From CAYTZN01 sp964442495 (lineage in GTDB: Bacteria; Pseudomonadota; Gammaproteobacteria; Legionellales; Legionellaceae): DNA of 19,671 nt. Under the pieces are notes generated by a model. The model worked only from the letters and a program-made list of their open reading frames with translations. It was not told the origin of the DNA and did not search any database. Positions 1 to 8,077 of this stretch are shown one piece after another. Within the stretch, counting starts at the first letter, position 1. Every line of letters begins with the position of its first letter. The stretch is taken from the NCBI GenBank assembly GCA_964442495.1, contig CAYTZN010000026.1, forward strand, positions 1 through 19,671. The letters are read 5' to 3'. Made by a program: the position numbers and the translations under genes.

Positions 1-387
1 GCTTTGGTGGCTTAACACTCTACTTTTAATATCGGTTAAAAATGGGGGGATTACCGTGGCATCGATTTAGAAGGTTGGTAGCTTTTGGCCAAATCTGGTT
101 GATTTAGTCAATTCCTAATGGATTTAGACGTCATGAGCACTGTGTAATTAAATTTGATGAGCACGCTATGTTGAATGTTTATTGTTTACATAATAGTGAA
201 GCAATTAGCTTTTATCACACTAACGTATTACTTTAAAAAATCCAAGACCCCATTCCCAATAATGAAAGGCTTTTGACCTGCAGGTTTGTGGACGTGAGGG
301 GTCTACTGGACATTTCTAAATTGCTTTGACATGCATTGCCCTAGATTTACAGAATATTATTCATGCTTTTTAATCATGAGAAGGACT
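1..387. other. Intergenic region upstream of the giant LRR gene; no gene seen
   Basis: I see no supportable gene here. All frames are closed or very short. A G-run followed by ATTACC near 45-57 and two related decamers (TCATGAGCAC at 131-140 and TGATGAGCAC at 155-164, 24 bp apart) resemble what is left at insertion-sequence ends, but I cannot assign a family. The last part carries a candidate promoter for the downstream gene. An ATG at 331 opens the same reading frame as the giant gene, but it overlaps the candidate -35 box and has no ribosome binding site, so I place the start at 388. Confidence 0.5.
326..355 (+). promoter_or_regulatory. Candidate sigma-70 promoter of the giant LRR gene
   Basis: A perfect TTGACA -35 box lies at 326-331 and a weaker -10 candidate CAGAAT at 350-355, with an 18-bp spacer. 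Transcription would start near 362, just upstream of the start codon chosen at 388. The -10 box matches consensus at only four of six positions, so this is a suggestion. Confidence 0.35.
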
Positions 388-2764
388 ATGTCTTTAAAAG
401 ATCTTTTATTTCATAAGAAGGCTCTTACTACTGAAAGCTATAGCTATGAGCCTAGTTCATTGATAGAGCCTGAGCGATTGCTTAATTCACTTCCTCCATT
501 TATTAGTCGAGAAGACGCCATTTTCTTGGTTCCTAAAGTCATTGTTCTTTCTGGAATTGACTGCAAAGATTGGACGGATGATGAAACCACAACGTTTATA
601 TATAGATTACAAAAATTATTAAAAGTTGGTTTCACTATTAAGTATAGTCTTGGCACAACGTTTATAAATTTAGAAGATGGCGATCTCTCGTCAGGAGATG
701 AATTGTCAAGAATACTAGACATTAAATCAGCGCCTAAACTTGAGGCTTTAGTGCATTTGTTTAAAATTCCAGCTGATGAACTATTGATTTGTGATCAAAA
801 AATATCTGAATTATTCATTGAAGGAGATGCATCAGATCTCGAAGAGTTTAAGCCTTTTAAACACATTATTCTTGAAGCGAGTCCCTTAAGCAAAACGCAA
901 TTTAAAGCCTTATTGTTTACTCATGCTGACACGATAGAAACACTTTGCATTCGTATGTGCCCTAACATTGAAAGCGCAATTTTTGATGAAAAAACACCTA
1001 TAAAATTAGCCAATCTAAAGTCATTGGAGATACGCGTCTATGACTCTGAGAAAGAGCACCGAGTATTCGACTCACATACACTTCCCCAGCTCAAAAACCT
1101 TATTTTGGTAGGAGCACAAAATATAGCAGTTGATTTTTCTAATTTTTCAAAATTAGAAACGTTGCAAGTATCTGTACTTAGCGGGGAGATACATTACCAT
1201 CAGCTTCCACCTCAATTCATTTTTAGTGAACTAAGAGAAGCAGACTTGGCGTTTAAGTCTATTAACGATTTTGATATCTATGTTCTGATTAAAAAAATGC
1301 CTCGATTAAGGAGCTTACGGTTAAAAATTGATGGCCTAAGACACGATGAATCTTCTTCTATGCTCTACGCGTCCCAACTAGAGTATTTAGAGGGTGTCGA
1401 TCCAACAAAAAAGGGTGCCAAACTATATTTTCCTGAGCTTATAAGGTTCGAATTATTGCAATCAGGGATAATAATGCTTCAAAATTTGCTGGACAGCATG
1501 CCTAATGTTCAACAATTAATATTCAGTTCTTGTAATTCCTTAGTATATATTCCTGTTTGTACAACAGATAATTGTACTCAAAGTAATCAATCACTGTTTA
1601 ATTTCAAAGGATTGAAAGAGTTAGTCTTTCAGTCTAGCCCTCTTGGCTCTCAGGAGTTATCCATGTTACTTGTCAATGTAACCGAACTAGAGGAGTTGGA
1701 CTTAACCGGTCAAAACGATCTCAATCAAATTCTTTCTGATCTGTATCATCGGTCTAATTTAGTGTTTCATAAGCTTATAAAATTTACTGCAAATTCTACG
1801 GATATCACCGTTGATATTATATCTAAAACAATGCCTAACCTTGAAACGTTAACGTTACATTATTGTAATAACTTACACGGGGAGGGGGGGGCTTTAGATT
1901 TTTCGCTTGCTTATCTCAAGTCTTTAGATGTAGCCGATAGTTCCATTGATATACCGAAATTACAATATTTATTAAGGGGAGCTCAACATCTCGAAAAATT
2001 AAATTTATCTAACTGTCGCTCTTTAGATACAGGCATTCTTTCGAATTTAAACCTTCTTAAATTAAAATATCTAACACTTGCGAATAGTACTATTAATATT
2101 GTAAATCTTCAGGCTTTACTTAAAAACGCAACTTATCTTCAAGAGTTGTGTTTAACTACATGCAGAAACCTTCACTCTGGTGTCCTATCTAAATTAAATT
2201 TGATTGGACTTAAAATTTTATGGGTCAATTCGAGCACTATAACCCTCGAGAGCCTTGAGGCATTGCTTGAGAAAACAATAGAGCGCGTATCAGTATGCTT
2301 TGATGAGTGCCCAAATATTGAAGGGTATTTTAAGCCTGAGCAATGGAATATTTCTGTGAAGACATATTCAAATCGTAAGCCTAAGAATTCGGCTCGTTTA
2401 GATAAAATTGAAGCAGATATGGATAGAACAATAGGGGCTCGTCAAGAGAGTGTTGAAGTAGGGTCTACTCCTAAGGAGAGTGCTGCTGCGGATCATAAGC
2501 TCAAGGATTTGGCTCTTAATAAGAAAGTTAAAGCAGAAATAGATAGAATAATGAGCGCTTTTCAAGAGAGTGTTGAACTAGAGTCTATTCCTAAGAAGAG
2601 TGCTGCTGCAGATCATACGCTAAAGGATTTGGTTTTTAATGAGAAAGTTAAAGTAGATATAAATAGAACAATAAGAGCTGTTCAAGAGAGTGCTGAAGTA
2701 GGGGCTATTCCTGGGGCGAGTGTTGCCGGAGTAGTTACTCCTGAGGAAAGTGTTGAAGCTGGAG
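388..2764 (+). CDS. Giant LRR-transglutaminase-AAA+ protein, 5' part (LRR domain and tandem repeats up to assembly gap)
   Basis: This is the N-terminal part (about 792 residues) of a giant protein whose 3' part lies at 2865-8038. No signal peptide or membrane segment is visible. From about residue 165 to 650 the sequence is leucine-rich-repeat-like, with recurring LxxLxL patterns. The best copies form a 49-residue (147-bp) paired-LRR unit starting at 1915, 2062 and 2209. From 2401 three copies of a 40-residue (120-bp) repeat follow, the third diverging after 2700, then the first 10-residue repeat just before the gap. The start at 388 is preferred over ATGs at 331 and 376 because AGAAGG lies at 379-384, although the spacer is short, and because the -35 box overlaps 331. 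A G8 homopolymer lies at 1884-1891. LRR domains bind proteins; its role as a target-recognition part of an effector is inference. I do not recognise a named homologue. Confidence 0.85.
1915..2355 (+). repeat. 147-bp (49-residue) LRR repeat array inside the giant gene
   Basis: Three in-frame units start with Leu-Lys-x-Leu at 1915, 2062 and 2209, exactly 147 bp apart. Each contains two LRR-like half-units with a conserved Asn/Thr-Cys-Arg-x-Leu segment. The nucleotide sequences have diverged, so these are old protein-level repeats and not recent tandem duplications. Confidence 0.7.
2401..2760 (+). repeat. 120-bp (40-residue) tandem repeat, three copies
   Basis: Copies run 2401-2520, 2521-2640 and 2641-2760. 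Each starts with a Lys-x-Lys/Glu-x-(Asp/Glu)-(Ile/Met)-(Asp/Asn)-Arg segment and contains Gln-Glu-Ser-(Val/Ala)-Glu. The last half of the third copy departs and ends in Glu-Glu-Ser-Val-Glu-Ala-Gly, which is the 10-residue repeat found around the gap. The charged, helical-looking composition suggests a linker or coiled stalk between the LRR domain and the catalytic part. Confidence 0.85.
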
Positions 2765-2864
2765 NNNNNNNNNNNNNNNNNNNNNNNNNNNNNNNNNNNN
2801 NNNNNNNNNNNNNNNNNNNNNNNNNNNNNNNNNNNNNNNNNNNNNNNNNNNNNNNNNNNNNNNN
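2765..2864. other. Assembly gap (100 N) inside a 30-bp tandem repeat
   Basis: Exactly 100 undetermined bases, a conventional filler for a gap of unknown size. The left flank ends GCTGGAG and the right flank begins CTATTTTTG, which together reconstitute the 30-bp repeat unit without a missing or extra base. The true distance should therefore be a multiple of 30. Since 100 is not a multiple of 3, the filler creates a false frameshift. Confidence 0.95.
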
Positions 2865-3014
2865 CTATTTTTGAAGAGAGTGTTGAAGCTGGAGCTATTT
2901 TTGAAGAGAGTGTTGAAGCTGGAGCTATTTTTGAAGAGAGTGTTGAAGCCGGAGCTATTTTTGAAGAGAGTGTTGAAGCCGGAGCTATTTTTGAAGAGAG
3001 TGTTGAGGCCGAGT
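2865..3014 (+). repeat. 30-bp (10-residue) tandem repeat, five copies after the gap
   Basis: Five nearly identical 30-bp copies (unit reading Gly-Ala-Ile-Phe-Glu-Glu-Ser-Val-Glu-Ala) start at 2865, 2895, 2925, 2955 and 2985. They differ only by T/C in the Ala codon, with more change in the last copy. At least one related copy lies left of the gap. Near-identity shows recent expansion; the total number is unknown because the gap collapses it. Confidence 0.95.
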
Positions 3015-6000
3015 CTATCTTTGATGCAGATACTACAGACTCGCCAGCTAGATTTGAAATTGAGGCGAATTTTATTGGTAATCCCATGCCTGATGAACGC
3101 ATGTCTCGTCACTGCAGTTATAATCTATTTGCTTTAAACCTCAATAGCACTGGTAAGACAAATCCATTTTTGTTCAGCGGTAAGCTCGCAAACATCATTG
3201 GGCCTAGTCATGCGATTTGTGCCACAGATTCACTTTTTACAATGTATAAGGAGAACAGTAAAGACTATCATTTTGCTCGTCTCTCATTGGTGTTGACCAC
3301 AGCGTGGCAACATTTGCCATCGGTAAACGCGAATGATCACCTTACGCACTATTATCTTTCAAAGGGCGACGTTGACGTTGAACTTAATGAGCTAGACAAT
3401 GGATTTACCTCTATTCGATCAAAAAGAGCATCTTCCGAGCCTGTTGAAATAGAGTTGTTATACCGTAAATCTCTTGTGGCAATAACCTTTAGCGATTTGC
3501 CAGAAAGCATTAAAGAAATTGTTGCTAATTGCCGTGGTTTTAGAAGTGAACCACTTGAATGTAAGCCTGAGATGACTGCGCTTGATTATTTAAACGCCCT
3601 CATTGATCAACGAAGTGGTTCATGTAGACATCGAACCGTGGTCTTTATGAGTAAAATGCAAGAGCTAGGCACGGCCATTCCATGTCGCTACCAAGTTATT
3701 ACGAATACAGTGCATGTTTTCCCTGAGATTTTTTATAAAGGTCAATGGGTTAAATGTGATTTGGGTGGTTATGACGCAGAGATTAAAATTGATAACCAAC
3801 GGCTACCAGAATTATACACCCTAGAGCAACAAAAACCTGCGCCTTTTGATAATCCTCAGGAGCATTATGCGGTTACGTTCTCAGCCAAAGGGATTCCTGC
3901 TCCTAGTGATTATTTTGAGCGCGCTAAAAACCTTGTTGAATTAAACTTGAAACACTTAAGTAAATTGCCTACTCAAAATAAATTGCTCTTATTAGACAAG
4001 TTACAACTTACAAATTGTCAGCTAACAGTAGATGAGCTTTTTTTATTTTTTACACAGGCACCTAATATAAAAACAGTTTCTCTCATCCATTGCACCATTA
4101 GCCCTGATGACTTTCAAAAAATGCCCCTGTTTTTATTGAATAAACTTGAGCACATTACTTTAAAAGGAAGTTTTATCCCAAGTCATGCGGCCTTGGATGG
4201 TTTGATGCGGACCATTAAAACAAATCCAAAGTGGATCATTGAAAGCGTAAACATCACTCAACATCAGGTTTCCACCCTTTTCGCTGAGAAAGTGGTTCTT
4301 AATACTGTGCGAAGAGAGCCGCCAACATCTCGTTATTTTAGTGCGCCAGCGCCTCTTGAAGCACATCAGTGGCTTTCTGCCGAATGGAAAGCCGGGTTAA
4401 TTGATACCGAGAATCCCCAAGCTCTGCGCATTTTATTGCAGGGCTTGTGCCAGCGCATTAAAAAGCCTTGTTTCTATATTCATAAACCAGAAGAGCTTCG
4501 TTGTTCAATGACGTCTATTGAGAGAGAAGGCTTGCGAGGTGTTATTAAAAAAGGGCCAACCGGTGCTTTTTATGATTTTCTTATGGAGAACCAGGCGGAA
4601 AGCTGTGTTTTATTGATTGATTTTACCCAGTTTACTCCAGCCACCATGGTACGATTCAATACCCTTTTTAACGAGGTACGAATGGTCGATGGTGTCATCG
4701 TTCCTCCTCTTTGCCAGATCATCGGGTTTATCAACTCAAGTCTGCCGGAATGTTATTCTGGTGCCGATTTTTATTCACGTTTTAGCTATTTTCAGGCCAT
4801 TAAAAAGCTTTCTGTGGAGTCATTTCCTGCTCTACCAAATACGACCTTTGGTTTGCAACGAACCATAGAGTTGTATGGAGGAAGTGGCTGGGAAGCTCGG
4901 CTAATAGGCAAATGGATGCTTGAAGAACACCAGTTCACTTGGTGCGAGGGTGAGCTTATTAAAGCTTTGCGAGAGGGCGTGGTTCATATTACTTTGAATA
5001 ATGGCCCTCAAGATAACACAGATTTTAATCGTTTCCTCGATGATTTATCTCTCCATCAAGCGGTTTTTTACAGGGGGCGTAGGGAATTTGGACTACCTAA
5101 AGATTTTTCTTTACAGTTAACCGCAGAGGTTTTATTTAAAGAGCATCATATTGCTCATCTTGACTTTGCTCGCGAACCTGATTTTTTAGCTTATCCCTTA
5201 AATCAACACACACTTCCTGATTTTTTGGGAAAATACAGGGTTGAGCCCATTTCAAAAGGGCTAAAGCTTCTTCCCGGGTTAATTGCACAACATGCGGGCA
5301 GCAAGGTATCCATTTGTGTCACCGAAACGTTAACAGAAAAGACTTGGATGCTTTTGCTTCAATTAGCGCAAGATTATAATGTGCGCCTACACTTAACACT
5401 GGTTGAAGACGTATGCTTACCAAATGCATTCATGCTTCAAGGTCCGCACGATCATCTTCGTTTTTCATTCATGGCTCATACAAACATTATCAAATTAGAA
5501 GGTATGTTAAATTATCCAGAAGAGGCCCTGGTGATTAACGTCTCTGAAGTCGAGCCCAGCCAACTGTTACCGAGCCTTAGCGGTGAATTTAATGAAGAAA
5601 AAGCCACGTTTATGTTTGTTGAGCATGAAGGGTATTTAACCCATGCGCTACAAAAAGGAATGCATGTGGTGCTTACGGGAGTGTTTTCTAATGCCCTGGC
5701 TCGAGCATTGCACCCATTGCTCTTTAAACGACTTTCCTCAGGTGAATGCTCAGGTACATTGTGGTTAGTACCTGTGAATGATATTGCATTTTCATTTATG
5801 ACGTCTTCAAATGCAATTTCAAGCCGTTCTAAAATGACGCCTTTTAAGATGATTGCTGAATTTGATGAACGTTATGAGGTCGTTTTTAGCGTATTAACGA
5901 CGTATCCTTGTGTTTACTTAACAGGTGCTACTGGTATCGGTAAAACGCATTTCATCTCTCATCGTTGGCATGCGGCACACCCTCATTGTCATTATAATGA

Positions 6001-8038
6001 AGAAAATATTATTCATTGGATTTTAGATGAGAGGCCCGGCATTAAAACCCTTTTTCTTGATGAAGCTAATCTTACTTATCAAGACTGGTCTATTTTTTCA
6101 GGGCTTTTTGCAAGCCAACCAGCTATTTTCTATCGCAAGCATTATTATAAGCTTAGTTTTGAGCATAAAGTTATTTTTGCAGGTAATCCGCTTTCTTATG
6201 GAGGAGAACGGCATTTGCCTTCATTGTTTAACGATTACCCTATCACCGTGGAATTTAAACCCCTTCCAAAAGCCGTTTTGCTTAACATTCTTCAAGTCAA
6301 TGATGAGGTGGCAGACGCTATTTTAGGTGTTATTGCTGATGCGAATTTTATTACACCGAGAGAACTCATCATGATGGGTGCTCTAACCAAAGCAGCTGTA
6401 AAAACGTATCCCGATACTTTGCCCGTGCAATGGGGGCGCTACTTTGCCTATGCGTTGCTTAAATCCCATGCTTCAACTGTTTATCTTGCTAAATTTATTG
6501 ACAAAATACCCGTGTCACCGCTTTCTTTACCACCCAATTTGGGCAAGCTCATTCTCAATAGTAGCAATCATGAAGCGATAAGTGCCTTGACGTATCATTT
6601 AAACTTAAGACGGTTAAGGCACGCGAATGATTCAAGTGTTCCTGTGATTGGTGGGCTCGGGGGCGTGATTTTAGAAGGCGAGCCTGGTGTTGGGAAAAGC
6701 ATGGTCATCATTGAATGCCTTAAGCACTATGGCTTGCAAGAAGCGGTTGATTATTGGCTTATACCAGCTTCGTTAAGCACCAAAGAGAAAAGCACCATTT
6801 TATTGGATCTGTTCAAACGAGGTAAAATTGCTGTCATTGATGAAGTCAATAGTGCGCCTATGCCAGAAAAATTACTTAATGCGCTTCTGGAAGGCCATGA
6901 TTTAGAAGGGATGCCAGCAGACGTACCGGGCTTTATGCTAATTGGTTCACAAAATCCAATCACCTATAAAGGACGTATTCAAACAACACTTCCGCTAAAG
7001 CATCGACTCCAAACGGTTTATGTAGAGAATAATACGGACCATGATTTGCAGCTCATTTTAGCCTCTTATAACATACCGCCTTGCATTGCCTTGGATATGA
7101 TACAAGAATTCAGAGCTCATCAAATAAAAAATGCGATGTTATGTACTCGCGACTTATTAACAATGGCTAAACATTGGCCTGGTCCTTGCCAAAGTGTGGC
7201 AATTAACTTGGATTCTCTTCAGCAAGTTGGTTCAATTTGTAAAATTGCAGCGATTGCTAATGTGGAGAGCTATTATTCGCAATGCCTCTACTATCCGCCC
7301 ATGCCGTTGCATGCGCGGAAACTGCCGCTCATGTCCATTCGAAAATTGGCGAAACAATTTGGCTCAGTACAAGGGGAAATTCTTGAGTTTCAGCGATGGC
7401 AACAACTGCTTGACGTCTTGGGGTTTGAGTCGGAGGTAGAGCGTTTTAATAACGATGATATTCAGCGGTTTATTATCGTCATTCAACGTGCGTTACAACA
7501 TAATCATTTGCCACTCATTGTGTTTGCTGTCGATAAACCAACGGGACACCCAGACGCGTATTCAGCAGACATAGAGAGCCATGAGCATGCGGCCGTTATT
7601 ATTGGGTATAATGTTTTCAAGGATGAACTAACTATTGCTCATTGGGGTAATATTTATAATGTTGATTTGGTTTCTTTGTTCAATGCAAATCAAGCCTTAC
7701 CAACGACCAGAAGACCTGAGTATTACAAAAAAAACCTGGCGTATAATCAAAGCAATAAATTTTATGAACACAAATACCTCGTGGATGAAAAGCCCAGTGA
7801 AAGAAACTCTATTATTCCAGAACCAAACACTGGCTTTAAAGGCTCGTTATTGATAGCTAAAGAGCCAAATCGTGAGTTGTTATTAGAGCGAAGGGCACGT
7901 TATTTTAGCCAATTAGCAGAGTCTAATACACTCCCTCAACTCACTCATAACCGTTCGAGCTTTTTTGCTCTCACACCTAACGCTATGCCTAGCAGTGCTA
8001 GTGAACAAACGCGCCACAAGCGCTGTGCTATATCATGA
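2865..8038 (+). CDS. Giant LRR-transglutaminase-AAA+ protein, 3' part (repeats, transglutaminase-like, AAA+ array, cysteine peptidase-like, CAAX)
   Basis: This continues the gene begun at 388 and gives at least 2,516 residues in all. After the 10-residue repeats comes a transglutaminase-like core with Cys (codon 3623), His (3713) and Asp (3758) in the order and contexts GSC, VHVF and CDLGG. A short LRR-like stretch follows at about 3930-4210. Two canonical AAA+ modules of the MoxR/midasin/dynein type follow: Walker A GATGIGKT (5924-5947), Walker B LFLDEAN (6050-6070) and sensor AGNP (6179-6190); then GEPGVGKS (6677-6700), IAVIDEVN (6827-6850) and GSQNP (6944-6958). The region 4340-5800 reads like degenerate AAA modules. 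The C-terminal part resembles a papain-like peptidase, with candidate Cys at 7238 and His at 7586. The protein ends RHKR-CAIS, a polybasic stretch plus CAAX box. No membrane segment. A host-directed effector is the likeliest role; this is inference. Confidence 0.88.
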
Positions 8039-8077
8039 GTTGAGACGCCTCTGACGACGATAGTTCTTGAGGCATGT

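Noticed and set aside
1..165. Insertion-sequence end near the window start
   Set aside because: The G-run and repeated decamers are suggestive, but no transposase frame, inverted repeat or target duplication can be shown.
2620..3112. Minus-strand open frames across the 30-bp repeats
   Set aside because: They arise because a repeat without stops is open in several frames; no ribosome binding site and no recognisable product.
8047..8073. Terminator hairpin between the giant gene and the convergent nuclease gene
   Set aside because: Only a five-base-pair stem with a 17-base loop and no T-run; too weak to call.
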